A stretch of DNA of 64,000 bases from an uncultured Candidatus Melainabacteria bacterium. GTDB taxonomy: Bacteria; Cyanobacteriota; Vampirovibrionia; Gastranaerophilales; Gastranaerophilaceae. Positions 30,774-41,021 of this stretch are shown here, in pieces (the first letter of the stretch is position 1; each line of letters opens with the position of its first letter). Below the pieces are notes generated by a model. That model ran no database searches and was not told the DNA's origin. It saw only the letters and a program-made list of their open reading frames with translations. A program made the translations under genes and the position numbers. The stretch spans positions 1 through 64,000 of the forward strand of contig CAKUXM010000001.1 of assembly GCA_934700335.1 (NCBI GenBank), written 5' to 3'.

Positions 30774-32342
30774 ATGTCAGAAGCAGTAGCTACAACTGAA
30801 GAATGGAAACCTAAGTATGGACCTTGGATAGCAGCAATTCCGACAATGTGCGCAGCATTTATGTTCGTACTTGATGAAACTATCGCAAACGTTGCTCTTC
30901 CTCACATGGCAGGAACATTTTCTGTAAGCCGTGAAGAGTCAATGTGGATTTTAACATCATACTTGGTTGCAAGTGGTATCACAGTTCCGACTGTTGACTG
31001 GTTCTGTAAACTGCTTGGCAGAAAGAATTTCTTTATGCTAAGTATTATGATTTTCACAATATCATCATTCTGTTGTGGTATCTCAAACTCAATAGAAATG
31101 ATACTTGCATCAAGAATTTGTCAAGGTTTCGGCGGTGGTGGTTTATTACCGATTTCGCAAGCAATCTTACTGGAATCATTTCCAAAAGATCAACGTGGTA
31201 AAGCAATGGCAGCCTTCGGATTAGTAATCGTAATGGCACCAATCATTGGACCAGTTTTTGGTGGATATATCACCGATAACTGGAATTGGCCATGGATATT
31301 CTTTATAAATATTCCTGTCGGCTTTTTAACCTTATATATTTCTAAAACTTTATTAGAAGACCCACCTTATGCTAAAAAACAAAAAGGTGTAAAACTTGAT
31401 GCAATAGGATTTTTCTTTCTAGCTTTATGGATTGTATCACTTCAAATAGTATTAGATAAAGGTAACAATGCCGATTGGTTCAACGCATCTTGGATATGCA
31501 AATTAACAGCCGTATCTGTAATTTCGATGATAATATTTATCATTTCCCAAATTAAAAATAAAAATGGACTTGTTGATTTAAGTATTTTCAAAGATAAAAA
31601 CTACTCAATCGGTACACTTGTTCAAGTCATAATTCAAGGGGTAGTTTTAGCTTCACTTGCTATCTTACCGCAATTCTTACAATCACTAATGGGTTATGAT
31701 GCGTTCCTAAGTGGTTTATCAATTATGCCTCGTGGGGTTGGTAGTTTTATATCATTAGCACTTTGCGGACAGCTTACAAATAAAGTTAACAATAAAATAC
31801 TAATTTTAATAGGTTTCGTACTCGTTGGTACATCAGGTTTAATGCTTGGGAACTTAAACCTTGATATTTCAAGTATGAACATTGTTATACCAAACTTTGT
31901 ATTCGGTCTTGGTATGGGATTTGCGATGATTCCTGTAATTTCATTATCAGTAATGACTTTACGTAATGACCAAATGACAAACGCAAGTGGTGTTCAAAAC
32001 TTGCTTAAAAATATTGGGGGTTCAATCGGTACATCACTTGTTGGTACATTAATCACAAGATATGCACAAATTCACCAGGCATATTTAGTAGGAAACTTAC
32101 ACCCGCTAAATCCTGTTTTTGAACAAAAACTACAAGCAACTTGGGGCGCATTGTCGCAATACACATCTATGGATATGGCAAATTATATGGCACAATATTC
32201 ACTTTATGGAGAACTGGTTAAACAAGCTAACCTTTGGGGATTTATTGAAACCTTCAGAATTTGTGGTATTGCATGCTTTGTTGTAATTCCATTTATCTTC
32301 CTATTAAAAAATATGAAAAAAGAAGATACAGAAAAATCTTAG
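30774..32342 (+). CDS. emrB: MFS drug transporter, DHA2/EmrB family
   Basis: This 522-residue protein has 14 predicted membrane segments, the DHA2 layout. Motifs include LDETIANVALPHMAG in the first helix (motif D1), the loop GRKNFFMLS (motif A), and GFGGGGLLPISQAI followed by RGKAMAAFGLVIVMAPIIGPVFGGYI (motif C, antiporter type). It exports hydrophobic compounds in exchange for protons. AGGTAGAAAA precedes the ATG. It overlaps the convergent glycosyltransferase gene by 4 bases. Confidence 0.95.
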   Translation: MSEAVATTEEWKPKYGPWIAAIPTMCAAFMFVLDETIANVALPHMAGTFSVSREESMWILTSYLVASGITVPTVDWFCKLLGRKNFFMLSIMIFTISSFCCGISNSIEMILASRICQGFGGGGLLPISQAILLESFPKDQRGKAMAAFGLVIVMAPIIGPVFGGYITDNWNWPWIFFINIPVGFLTLYISKTLLEDPPYAKKQKGVKLDAIGFFFLALWIVSLQIVLDKGNNADWFNASWICKLTAVSVISMIIFIISQIKNKNGLVDLSIFKDKNYSIGTLVQVIIQGVVLASLAILPQFLQSLMGYDAFLSGLSIMPRGVGSFISLALCGQLTNKVNNKILILIGFVLVGTSGLMLGNLNLDISSMNIVIPNFVFGLGMGFAMIPVISLSVMTLRNDQMTNASGVQNLLKNIGGSIGTSLVGTLITRYAQIHQAYLVGNLHPLNPVFEQKLQATWGALSQYTSMDMANYMAQYSLYGELVKQANLWGFIETFRICGIACFVVIPFIFLLKNMKKEDTEKS

Positions 32343-33820
32343 AATTTTTCGACATACCAAATACATTTAATTTGAGTTTTTTCGTACGCAAAGCATTTGT
32401 AAGGTGTCATTTTTAAATTATCCCAAACGATTGAATTTCCTTTAATTTTATCGTTTTCAAAATTTGCCATATTTACAACAGCTTTCGGGTGATTTTTTAG
32501 AATTTGTTTTAACTGCTCTGGATACAAGTCCTGATTAAAATACGAAACGAAAAAGGCATCTTTATCAAATAAAGAAGCTAGTCGTTTGCTATCATTACGC
32601 TGAATAAAAGAATCATCTTTATCATCTTCAAAATAGCACCATTGAGTATTTTCAGATATAACTTTTGTATCAACATCATAAACCACGTCATAGCAATAAC
32701 TTTTTAAATTAAAGTTATTGTTTTTTGAATATGGAATTAACGCATAACCAATGTAATTAATATCATCAAGAATAATTGTTCTGTTTTTAATATGTTCATC
32801 ATTAATCAAAACCTTAAAAATATTTTGAATTTCATAAGAAAAAACTTCTCTGTTAATAATTCTACTCAAATTTCCGTAAGCATTTACGTTTAAAATAGAA
32901 ATTATACATAGCGAAATAATTAATGCTTTGTTTAGTTTTTGACTCAAATCAAGCGCTACCCAAACTGCAATTAACAAATAAATATAATAAAAATAGTGAT
33001 TCCAATAATGTCCAAAATATTTAAAAATAAAACAATAAGAAAGAGCCACATAAGTAAAACCTACAAAGAACAAGGCTTTTTTAGATTGCTTTATACAAAA
33101 CAAAGAAATGAACGTACAAATCAAGACAGGCACAAAATACCACCAGGCAATATTTTTAACCAATGGCATCAACCCTCTAAACTCCAGCAAATACGTAGAG
33201 TCAGAACCTGAAAGAACGTACAAAATAAGACTTCCGCCTAATAAAAATATAATTGACGGAATTATCAAATTTTTCAAATCACATTTTTCTTTAAAGAAAT
33301 CATATAAAAATAATATCCCAAAAGCAGTTGCGCCAAACAATGCCATAACCGAAGTATTTGCGCATAAAACTAGCAAAATTGAATAAATAACGGGGTGTTT
33401 TAATTTATCTTTGTACAAAATTGTTAGTAAAAATAGTAAAAATATTCCGATAGAATAACATCTTGCAAGTATCGGATATACTGTAAAAAATGGAAATGAA
33501 AAAGTTATCAAGACCTTTATTAAATTATTAAAAGGAGATTTTTTCCATAACAAAAGAATTGCGCCAAAACAAAATATCCAGTTTAAAAACTGCATTATAT
33601 ACGGATAACCCCAATTTAGTTTAGCAAAAGGCATTAGCATTAAATACCAAATCAGAGTATGACCTTCAACCTTCATTAACTTTATGATTTCTATAAAACT
33701 CAATTCTTGCGCTATGGTCCATGCATGAGCCTCATCTAGCCACGGAATATGATTTAACATTCTGAACAATGTTACACATACCCAAATAACTATTGAAACA
33801 ATAAAGACTTTATTTTTCAT
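32339..33820 (-). CDS. Multi-pass GT-C type glycosyltransferase
   Basis: This 493-residue protein has about 9-11 membrane segments in the first 330 residues and a soluble C-terminal domain. The acidic pair in the first extracytoplasmic loop (IPWLDEAHAWTIAQELSF, about 26-43) is the hallmark of GT-C enzymes such as PMT/ArnT-type transferases, which use lipid-linked sugars. It would add a sugar to a lipid, glycan or protein on the outer face of the inner membrane. It is the third gene of a unit after trmFO and a UGM-like flavoprotein, overlapping the latter by 11 bases. Confidence 0.8.
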   Translation of the reverse strand: MKNKVFIVSIVIWVCVTLFRMLNHIPWLDEAHAWTIAQELSFIEIIKLMKVEGHTLIWYLMLMPFAKLNWGYPYIMQFLNWIFCFGAILLLWKKSPFNNLIKVLITFSFPFFTVYPILARCYSIGIFLLFLLTILYKDKLKHPVIYSILLVLCANTSVMALFGATAFGILFLYDFFKEKCDLKNLIIPSIIFLLGGSLILYVLSGSDSTYLLEFRGLMPLVKNIAWWYFVPVLICTFISLFCIKQSKKALFFVGFTYVALSYCFIFKYFGHYWNHYFYYIYLLIAVWVALDLSQKLNKALIISLCIISILNVNAYGNLSRIINREVFSYEIQNIFKVLINDEHIKNRTIILDDINYIGYALIPYSKNNNFNLKSYCYDVVYDVDTKVISENTQWCYFEDDKDDSFIQRNDSKRLASLFDKDAFFVSYFNQDLYPEQLKQILKNHPKAVVNMANFENDKIKGNSIVWDNLKMTPYKCFAYEKTQIKCIWYVEKF

Positions 33821-35348
33821 GGTATTCCTGTTCTGTATTCACTTTCCATAGGATAGTTTTATCAGAATTATTTTTTATAACACTAACCGCTTCAAAACCG
33901 CTCAACATAGAATGATCCATATTATTGTACTTATGTTGACCATTTCTACCGATACAATAAAGATTTTCAAAAGACATTAAATACTCTTTAACTTTATCAA
34001 AGCTTTCATAAACATCAAAATAAGCAGGATAAGCTTTTTTAACCTTTTCCCTTTGAGCTTTTAAAACATTTTTCTTATCTAAAATACCGATTTTTTCAGC
34101 CTCAGAAATAGTAAATTGAATAAAATCTTCATCAGACATATTCCAGAATTCATCATTTTCGTTGCAAAAATATTCCATTGAAACCAAAACCTTGTGCTCA
34201 AAATCTTTGACAAGATAAGGCGACCAGTTATTCATAACCTGCAATCTGCCAACCTTTACATCAGGTTCTTGAATATATATCCAATTATCTGGACAAATAT
34301 TACCAATTGTCTTGTAATCAGTATTGTTTTTAAGTATAAATTCATCTAAATACAATGCTACAAGCATATAATCACGATATGGCAAATCCTTCGCCACTTT
34401 ATAAACCTCATCAGAAGGTTTGTTTTTAAGTCCTAAAATCAAATCTTTTATAGGCATAGAAGATAAAATCAAATCGCCATAATATTCATACTCATTGTCA
34501 TTTTCAATAACCGTCAAAGATTTAATCTTATTATTTTCATTATTTAACGCTGTAACCTTTGCATTCAAATGAATTTCGCCACCATTATTTCTAATAAAAT
34601 CGGCCATTAAATTCCAAAGTTGCCCACAACCAAACTTTGGATAGAAAAATTCGTCAATTAATGTCGTTTCTTTCTTTTTTGTCAAATGTAAAGCATTCAA
34701 AACAGCCTTAATCAAAGACAAACCTTTAATTCTTTGCTCGCCCCATTCTTTTGAAATATCTCTTGGGTGTCGTCCCCATACTTTTTCTGTATAATTTTCA
34801 AAAAAAGTTTTATACAAAACTTTTCCAAAACGATTTATCATAAAATCTTCAAGATTTTTTTCTTTTCTTTTTAAAATCATTGATTTTAAATAACTAAACC
34901 CTGCAAGCATTGTTTTTGCAATACCTAAATTGAGAACAGTGCTTAATTTTAAAGACACAGGATAATCAAAGAATTTGCGTGTATAATAAATTCTCGAAAA
35001 TCTACGACGTTTTAACATTACATCATCAATTTCATTAGGATTTGCATTATTTATCTTTGATAAATTATTAACTTCCCTATTTAAGATTTCATCATCAATT
35101 GATTTTTCACTTTGAAGAGGTAAAAAATTTTCCCACAAATCAAGTATTTCTTGAGATTTAGAGAACATTCTATGACCACCTAAATCAACCCCCGACCCAT
35201 CAAAATTAACTGTTCTAGAAATTCCACCAACTTCATTTAGCTCTTCTATTATAATTGGTTTTATATCGTCAGTTTCAGTTAAAAATTTATATGCAGACGC
35301 AAGACCAGCTGGTCCACCACCAATTATTAAAGCAATTTTATTTCTCAT
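33810..35348 (-). CDS. FAD-dependent oxidoreductase, UDP-galactopyranose mutase/amine-oxidase-like
   Basis: This 512-residue protein has an N-terminal Rossmann FAD motif ALIIGGGPAGLASAYKFL (about 6-23), followed by EELNEVGGISRTVNFDGSGVDLGGHRMFSKS. A helical substrate domain includes FENYTEKVWGRHPRDISKEWGEQRIKG. This combination occurs in UDP-galactopyranose mutase-like flavoproteins that accompany polysaccharide genes. Protoporphyrinogen-oxidase-like enzymes are the alternative. Its start ATGA overlaps the trmFO stop, and it overlaps the GT-C gene, so an envelope-sugar role is likely. The exact reaction is not certain. Confidence 0.75.
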   Translation of the reverse strand: MRNKIALIIGGGPAGLASAYKFLTETDDIKPIIIEELNEVGGISRTVNFDGSGVDLGGHRMFSKSQEILDLWENFLPLQSEKSIDDEILNREVNNLSKINNANPNEIDDVMLKRRRFSRIYYTRKFFDYPVSLKLSTVLNLGIAKTMLAGFSYLKSMILKRKEKNLEDFMINRFGKVLYKTFFENYTEKVWGRHPRDISKEWGEQRIKGLSLIKAVLNALHLTKKKETTLIDEFFYPKFGCGQLWNLMADFIRNNGGEIHLNAKVTALNNENNKIKSLTVIENDNEYEYYGDLILSSMPIKDLILGLKNKPSDEVYKVAKDLPYRDYMLVALYLDEFILKNNTDYKTIGNICPDNWIYIQEPDVKVGRLQVMNNWSPYLVKDFEHKVLVSMEYFCNENDEFWNMSDEDFIQFTISEAEKIGILDKKNVLKAQREKVKKAYPAYFDVYESFDKVKEYLMSFENLYCIGRNGQHKYNNMDHSMLSGFEAVSVIKNNSDKTILWKVNTEQEYHEK

Positions 35349-36655
35349 AAAGTATTCAAAACTCCACTTAAAGCTTCTAAACTTCTATTCGCAAGAATTT
35401 CAGCCTTAGCTTTTTTATCTTTTCTAATCTTTTTTGGTAATTCAATATTATTTATCAATGCCCAATTTGAATTTACAGGTTGAAGCTGTTTGTGATTTTC
35501 GTCAGTGATATAATTCAACAAAGCTCCCAAAATACATTCAGAAGGCATTTCTAACATTTGCTCACCTTTGATATATTTTGCCATATTAATACCAGCAATC
35601 AGACCTGACGCCATACTTTCTGTATAACCTTCAACACCAGTGATTTGACCTGCAAAGAACAGGTTATCACGTTTTTTAGTATTCAATTTATTCGTCAAAA
35701 TTCTTGGACTATTAATAAACGTGTTTCGATGCATTACGCCATAACGAACAATATTAGCATTTTCTAACCCTGGAATAGAATGAATAAGTTCTTTTTGGAA
35801 ACTCCATTTTAAATTAGTTTGAAATCCAACTAAATTATATAAAGTCTTTAACGCATTATCCTGTCTTAATTGAACAACAGCATAATTTATTTCATTTGTT
35901 CTTTTATCAACAAGTCCAACTGGTTTCATAGGTCCAAATCTCAACGTATCAACACCTCTAGAACCCAAAACTTCTACTGGTAAACAACTTTCAAAGAATT
36001 TAGCATTTTTTTCAAATTCTTTAAGTTCAATTCTTTCAGCATTAATCAAAATGTTATAGAACTTTTCGTACTCTTCTTTATTCATAGGGCAATTAATATA
36101 AGAAGCCTCGCCCTTATCATATCTTGAGCCGTAAAAAGCTTTATCGAAATTAATACTATCTTTTTCTACAATCGGAGCAACCGCATCAAAAAAGTGAAGA
36201 TGTTCTTCTTGAGTAAATTCTTGAATACTTTTTGCCATACTATCAGAAGTCAAAGGTCCAGATGCGATAATAACATCACCCTCCGGAATTTCATTAACTT
36301 CTTCTCTTACTAAATTAATCAAAGGATTTGCTTCAATTAATTCCGTAACTCTTTTTGAAAACTCTTCTCTATCAATCGCAAGCGCGTTACCAGCAGGAAC
36401 TTTAACATCAAAGGCAATTTTAATAAGTTCTGAACCTAAAAGCTCCATTTCCTTTTTCAACAAACCACTTGCAACAGACAAATCATAAGAGCCCATACTG
36501 TTTGAGCAAACAAATTCTGCCAATTTTTCAGTGGTATGAGCGCCTGTCATTTTTACAGGTCGCATTTCGTATAAATCTACTTCTATCCCTCTTTTTGCAA
36601 GTTGTAATGCCGCTTCACTTCCAGCCAAACCTGCACCAATAATTTTAACTTTCAT
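35345..36655 (-). CDS. trmFO: tRNA (uracil-54-C5)-methyltransferase, folate-dependent
   Basis: The product is 436 residues from the ATG at 36655 (MKVKIIGAGLAGSEAALQLAKRGIEVDLYEMRP), the usual TrmFO length. Upstream in-frame codons are AT-rich junk and overlap the wecB promoter. Conserved segments include TEKLAEFVCSNSMGS, PAGNALAIDREEFS, YINCPMNKEEYEKFYNIL, LRFGPMKPVGL, RHRNTFINSP-like MHRNTFINSP and AGQITGVEGYTESMASGL. It makes ribothymidine 54 in the T-loop using methylene-THF and FAD. TATACT lies 6 bases before the ATG with no ribosome-binding site, suggesting a leaderless message. Confidence 0.96.
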   Translation of the reverse strand: MKVKIIGAGLAGSEAALQLAKRGIEVDLYEMRPVKMTGAHTTEKLAEFVCSNSMGSYDLSVASGLLKKEMELLGSELIKIAFDVKVPAGNALAIDREEFSKRVTELIEANPLINLVREEVNEIPEGDVIIASGPLTSDSMAKSIQEFTQEEHLHFFDAVAPIVEKDSINFDKAFYGSRYDKGEASYINCPMNKEEYEKFYNILINAERIELKEFEKNAKFFESCLPVEVLGSRGVDTLRFGPMKPVGLVDKRTNEINYAVVQLRQDNALKTLYNLVGFQTNLKWSFQKELIHSIPGLENANIVRYGVMHRNTFINSPRILTNKLNTKKRDNLFFAGQITGVEGYTESMASGLIAGINMAKYIKGEQMLEMPSECILGALLNYITDENHKQLQPVNSNWALINNIELPKKIRKDKKAKAEILANRSLEALSGVLNTL

Positions 36656-36699
36656 AAAATAAGTATACCAAAAAAATTTATTTAGTGTAAAATGACTAT

Positions 36700-37824
36700 A
36701 TGAACAAGAAAAATATATTAGTCGTATTCGGAACAAGACCCGAAGTTATTAAATTAGCACCAGTTATACTAGAACTTAGAAAGTATCCAGAAAAATACAA
36801 CGTAATTGTATGCAACACTGAACAACAAAAAGAACTTTCTAACCAAACTTTGTCATACTTTAATTTAAAGGCTGACATCAACCTTGATTGCATGAAGCCA
36901 AATCAAACATTAGCAGAAGTTCAAGCAAGAATTTTAACTTCTCTAAGCAAGGTTTTTGACGAAAATAAAATTGATGCAACAATCGTTCAAGGCGACACAA
37001 TGACAGTACTTTGTGGAGCTCTTACAAGCTACTATAACAAAGTACCAGTATTCCACGTAGAAGCAGGTCTTCGTTCTTACGATATCTTTGAACCATTTCC
37101 AGAAGAAGTTATGCGCCAAATGACTTCACGCGTTGCAGATTTACATTTCTGTCCAACAGAGAAAAATCAGAAAGCTTTATTAAAAGAAGATATTGATAAA
37201 AACAAAGTTCACGTAGTAGGAAACACCGTTATTGATGCTCTTTTCTGCTTATCAGAAGAAACATTAAATAACGCTAAAAAATTCTACGAAGAACAAAATA
37301 TCAAAATTGATAACAACACAATTTTAGTTACAGCTCATAGACGTGAAAATCACGGTGAAAGAATTGATAGAATTATTGAAGCAATAAAAACACTTGCTGA
37401 AAAACATTCTTCACATAATTTTATAATCCCTGTCCACCCAAATCCAAATGTTAAAGAAAAAATCTACAAACATCTAGATAATATTAAAAACATTCATTTA
37501 CTATCTCCTCTTGATTATCCAAATCTGGTTTACTTAATGAAAAATGCAAAACTAATATTAACAGATAGTGGAGGAATTCAAGAAGAAGCACCGTCATTTG
37601 GCTGTCCAACACTTGTTATGAGATATGAAACAGAACGTCAAGAAGGTATTGAAGCCGGAGTCTCAACTCTTGTAGGCGCAGAATATGATAAAATCGTTAA
37701 ACTTAGCGATGAAATTTTATCAAAAGACAAAGCAGAAACAAGATTGAGCGTTCAAAACCCATACGGAGACGGTAAATCTTCTCAAAAAATAGAACAACTT
37801 ATTTCTGAATATTTTAATAAATAA
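36700..37824 (+). CDS. wecB: UDP-N-acetylglucosamine 2-epimerase (non-hydrolysing)
   Basis: This 374-residue GT-B fold epimerase has FGTRPEVIKLAPVILEL (about 10-26), VQGDTMTVLCGAL, FHVEAGLRSYDIFEPFPEEVMRQMTSRVADLHFCPTE, VTAHRRENHGERI and LTDSGGIQEEAPSFGCP. It converts UDP-GlcNAc to UDP-ManNAc for teichoic acid-like, capsule or enterobacterial common antigen-type polymers. It is divergent from trmFO with only 44 bases between. TAAAAT sits 6 bases before the ATG and there is no ribosome-binding site. A bidirectional terminator follows. Confidence 0.96.
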   Translation: MNKKNILVVFGTRPEVIKLAPVILELRKYPEKYNVIVCNTEQQKELSNQTLSYFNLKADINLDCMKPNQTLAEVQARILTSLSKVFDENKIDATIVQGDTMTVLCGALTSYYNKVPVFHVEAGLRSYDIFEPFPEEVMRQMTSRVADLHFCPTEKNQKALLKEDIDKNKVHVVGNTVIDALFCLSEETLNNAKKFYEEQNIKIDNNTILVTAHRRENHGERIDRIIEAIKTLAEKHSSHNFIIPVHPNPNVKEKIYKHLDNIKNIHLLSPLDYPNLVYLMKNAKLILTDSGGIQEEAPSFGCPTLVMRYETERQEGIEAGVSTLVGAEYDKIVKLSDEILSKDKAETRLSVQNPYGDGKSSQKIEQLISEYFNK

Positions 37825-37830
37825 TTTAAT

Positions 37831-37873
37831 AAAAAGAAGAGGGCGAAGCCAACGGCTTCGCCCTCTTCTTTTT
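37831..37873. terminator. Bidirectional terminator between wecB and the GH57 gene
   Basis: A perfect 20-bp stem around an AAC loop (core GAGGGCGAAGCC / GGCTTCGCCCTC) is bounded by A5 and T5 runs, so it can end both converging transcripts. Confidence 0.93.
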
Positions 37874-37893
37874 AATTATCAATTTTACTATAA

Positions 37894-40395
37894 TTATTCT
37901 TCCATAGTATCAAGTAAAATCTTTGTAAATTTAGTTTTAAAGAATTCAGTATTAATATTCAACTTTGAACCAATTGAAAACAAGATTTCCAAAAATTCTT
38001 TATCACGTTCCGTGTGAGATTTTTCAAAATCTTCTAAAATATCACCCATTTGAATAAATATTTTACTGAAATAAATATTTTGAGCTTCAGAAATTTCCAC
38101 CTTCATATCTAAATCTTCAATATGCTTGAAAATTTCTAAAGTTGCATCGGCTTGACTAAAATCAAAGTTTTCAGCTAAACGAGTAATATTTTGTAGCAAT
38201 TTTGCTGAGAAAATTTTACTTGTTGGAGTTTTATCGATTTTAAGGTCAAGTTGTTTAGCCTCATTGTCAATATCTACAGCCTCTTTAATCTCATCATCAT
38301 CAAAGTAACTTGCGTCTATAAACAAGTCATTGAATTTTTTAGTCAACGCATATTGAGCAGAAATCTTGAATTCTGGAGGAATATTCAAGCCCAAAGATTG
38401 CATTTGAGCGATAGAACTTCTGCCATCATAATACATTTGTTGATAAGTTTCAGAAAATTTTTCCATCTGATCTTTCAACAACATTGCTAGAATATTCTTA
38501 CGTTGTTCAGCAAAAATATCTTTCAATGTAAAATATTTTTCGCCGAAATATTCATCAATTTTTCTAATAATTTCTGTCAAAGGCTGGTCAGAGAATGTTT
38601 TAGCTAAATCTTCTTGTGTACAATAGTAATCTTTTTCGTTTGTAAAATCTTTAATTGCACAGTGGAAATCTCCGCCTTCATACTGAATTAAAGCAACCAT
38701 TGTATCAAAAGTTTCTAATGTAATATTAGATTTGATTTCAACATGAGCTATAACAAGATTTGTAGAACCTTTGACGATTTTCTTGTAAGCTAATTTTCTT
38801 GCAGTGTAGCAATATAAGTCTTCTTCATCATCAAGATCTTTAAATAACGACAAAATCGCCCATAAAGATGCAAGTTGTTTAATGCTTACTACACAAGGTC
38901 TTACGAATTTGTCATAAATATTTCTGCCATTACCATATTCTTTAATATTACTTTCTGCTTTTTCTATGATTGATAAAAAACCTTCTTCTAAATTTTCATC
39001 AGTGAAAGATTTAGCAAGTTGCATAGCACGAGCAGCATATTTCATAATTTGAGTTGTTTCAATACCAGAAATTTCTGAGAAAAACCAACCGCAACTTGTA
39101 AACATTAACAGGGCTTGTCTCTGAATTTCTAACAATTTCATTGCAGAAATTTTATCTTCACCAGATAAACCTTCTACAAAGTTAGCTTTTTGATATTTTT
39201 TAACATTTAAAAGAGCTCGATCAAGAATAACGTCAATATAGTTATTCCTTGCTGCCCAAACATCTTTAAAATATTTTTTACCTTCTTTCGTATAAATTTC
39301 AACCAATTTATCACGTAAGTAATTTAAAGCTTCACGAAGAGGTTTTCTCCATTTTTGGTTCCAACCCGGGTGTCCACCTGTTGAACAACCGCAATCATCA
39401 GACCAACGACCAACACCGTGGAAACAACTCCAACTTGACGCTTGTTTAATATCAACTTCGTATTTTACACCGAATTCATCTAAAAATTCTCCATAGTTTA
39501 CGATTTTGAAACCTTCGTCTTTTGCTCTAACTTTTACAACATAAGCTAATGCCATATCACCAAATTTTGTATGATGACCATAGCTTTCTCCGTCTGTTGC
39601 GATATTGACTAATTGAGGATAACCTCTTGTAGGAGAAACGCCTTCTTTTAGTCTTCTAATAAATTTATTACCGTCTTTTAAAAGTTCATCAAAGGCAACG
39701 GATTTAGAAATTGCACCGTCGTAGAAAAATAAGTCAATGTATTTTCCCTTGTCGTTCTTTAAAAAATAACGGTATGGTCTTGCAGGGTCAATGTTGCCCC
39801 AACTTACATCTTGCCAAACATCTTCATCAATTTTTTTGAATTTTAAAGCTTGATATGGAGATAAAATTGTATATTTAATACCATTATCAACTAAAACTTC
39901 TAAAGTTTCATCATCAACTGCAGTTTCTGCTAACCACATACCTTCAGGTTGTCTACCGAAACGATAAAAGAAGTCTTTAATACCCCATTTTACTTGAGTT
40001 TGCTTATCTTGATAATTTGCAAGAGGCATAATTATGTGGTTGTAAACTTGAGCTAAAGCGTTGCCGTGCCCGTTGTGTTCAATAACACTTTCAATGTCCG
40101 CTTTTATAACCCTGTCATAAGTTTGTGGAGCATGTTCTTCCATCCAAGACAAAAGTGTTGGCCCAAAGTTAAAACTCATATATTCATAGTTGTTTACAAC
40201 GTCCAAAATCTTATTTCTGCTATCAACAATTTTTGATACAGAATTTGGATTATAACATTCAGCGCAAACTCTCTCATTCCAATCGTGAGCAGGTGCTGCA
40301 CTTTCTTGAGTTTCAATAGCCTCTAACCAAGGATTTTCTCTTGGAGGTTGGTAAAAATGCCCATGTATAGTTAAAAAATTATTTTTATCACTCAT
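37894..40395 (-). CDS. Glycoside hydrolase family 57 protein with DUF3536
   Basis: This 833-residue protein has an N-terminal GH57 (beta/alpha)7 barrel: TIHGHFYQPPRENPWLEAIE at the start, HNGHGNALAQVYNHIIMPLA, the probable nucleophile Glu in PEGMWLAETAVDDETLEVL (about 150-168), and the probable acid Asp in NIATDGESYGHH (about 270). A DUF3536 region fills the rest. GH57 enzymes act on alpha-glucans (amylase, branching enzyme, 4-alpha-glucanotransferase), so a glycogen-type role is likely. It is cytoplasmic, with no signal peptide. It has its own promoter, and GGGAGATAATATTAG precedes the ATG. Confidence 0.9.
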   Translation of the reverse strand: MSDKNNFLTIHGHFYQPPRENPWLEAIETQESAAPAHDWNERVCAECYNPNSVSKIVDSRNKILDVVNNYEYMSFNFGPTLLSWMEEHAPQTYDRVIKADIESVIEHNGHGNALAQVYNHIIMPLANYQDKQTQVKWGIKDFFYRFGRQPEGMWLAETAVDDETLEVLVDNGIKYTILSPYQALKFKKIDEDVWQDVSWGNIDPARPYRYFLKNDKGKYIDLFFYDGAISKSVAFDELLKDGNKFIRRLKEGVSPTRGYPQLVNIATDGESYGHHTKFGDMALAYVVKVRAKDEGFKIVNYGEFLDEFGVKYEVDIKQASSWSCFHGVGRWSDDCGCSTGGHPGWNQKWRKPLREALNYLRDKLVEIYTKEGKKYFKDVWAARNNYIDVILDRALLNVKKYQKANFVEGLSGEDKISAMKLLEIQRQALLMFTSCGWFFSEISGIETTQIMKYAARAMQLAKSFTDENLEEGFLSIIEKAESNIKEYGNGRNIYDKFVRPCVVSIKQLASLWAILSLFKDLDDEEDLYCYTARKLAYKKIVKGSTNLVIAHVEIKSNITLETFDTMVALIQYEGGDFHCAIKDFTNEKDYYCTQEDLAKTFSDQPLTEIIRKIDEYFGEKYFTLKDIFAEQRKNILAMLLKDQMEKFSETYQQMYYDGRSSIAQMQSLGLNIPPEFKISAQYALTKKFNDLFIDASYFDDDEIKEAVDIDNEAKQLDLKIDKTPTSKIFSAKLLQNITRLAENFDFSQADATLEIFKHIEDLDMKVEISEAQNIYFSKIFIQMGDILEDFEKSHTERDKEFLEILFSIGSKLNINTEFFKTKFTKILLDTMEE

Positions 40396-40411
40396 CTAAT
40401 ATTATCTCCCT

Positions 40412-40440
40412 ATATTACATAAGTGTAACATATATGACAA
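40412..40440 (-). promoter_or_regulatory. Promoter of the GH57 gene
   Basis: On the minus strand TTGTCA (40440-40435), a 17-base spacer and TAATAT (40417-40412) lie just upstream of the ribosome-binding site GGGAGA. TCATATATATGA immediately upstream is a 12-bp palindrome. Confidence 0.65.
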
Positions 40441-40472
40441 AAATTTTTCTCATATATATGAATTATTTAAAA

Positions 40473-41021
40473 CTATTTTTTAACTTCTTTTTTCTTAATC
40501 ACTGTTAAACTTTCAACATCAACCCAAGCATCACCTAAGGCTGAAGAAAAAACTGTGCCAGTGTATTCAATAACATCTCCATTGTTCAAATCAATGAATT
40601 TTTCAGCTATATCTCTTGATAAAAAATTTTTCAATTCTGATAATGGAATATCATTTGAAACATTCGGTCTTTGAATTAAGAAGGTAATATATTTTTCAGA
40701 ACTTTTCATTGCAGGTTTATAGTCTAAACCCAAAATGGAAAATTTATCAAAGTTACCAGTAATTTTAACTTTTTTATTCAAATATTTATCTGGATTTTCA
40801 ATCAAATCAAGAGGAGAAACGCTTACAACTTCTGCATTTTGAGGTTGCATTTGGGGTGCGTTTTGTAATTTTTTATTCAAAACTGTTTTTTCAGTTTTTT
40901 CAACAGTTGTAACCGTTGTTTTTTGAACCTTTTGACCTTCCGCATTAACTGATAACAAAGTTGCACTAAAAGTAAAACCTAATACAAAAACAGCAACGGC
41001 AATAATTATTTTATTTTTCAT
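40473..41021 (-). CDS. Secreted or periplasmic protein with a probable OB-like domain
   Basis: The product is 182 residues from the ATG at 41021, chosen because AAAGGAATATTAAAA lies directly upstream; an ATG six codons earlier overlaps that site. An N-terminal signal peptide or anchor (MKNKIIIAVAVFVLGFTFSA) is followed by a Thr/Lys/Gln-rich linker. The conserved-looking domain (about 70-175) has SPLDLIENPDKYLNKKVKITGNFDKFS, then strands and VIEYTGTVFSS. The phrase 'P-x-x-Y-x-x-K-x-V-x-I-x-G' recalls OB-fold modules in secreted proteins. The function is unknown. A TATAAT lies upstream on the same strand. Confidence 0.7.
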   Translation of the reverse strand: MKNKIIIAVAVFVLGFTFSATLLSVNAEGQKVQKTTVTTVEKTEKTVLNKKLQNAPQMQPQNAEVVSVSPLDLIENPDKYLNKKVKITGNFDKFSILGLDYKPAMKSSEKYITFLIQRPNVSNDIPLSELKNFLSRDIAEKFIDLNNGDVIEYTGTVFSSALGDAWVDVESLTVIKKKEVKK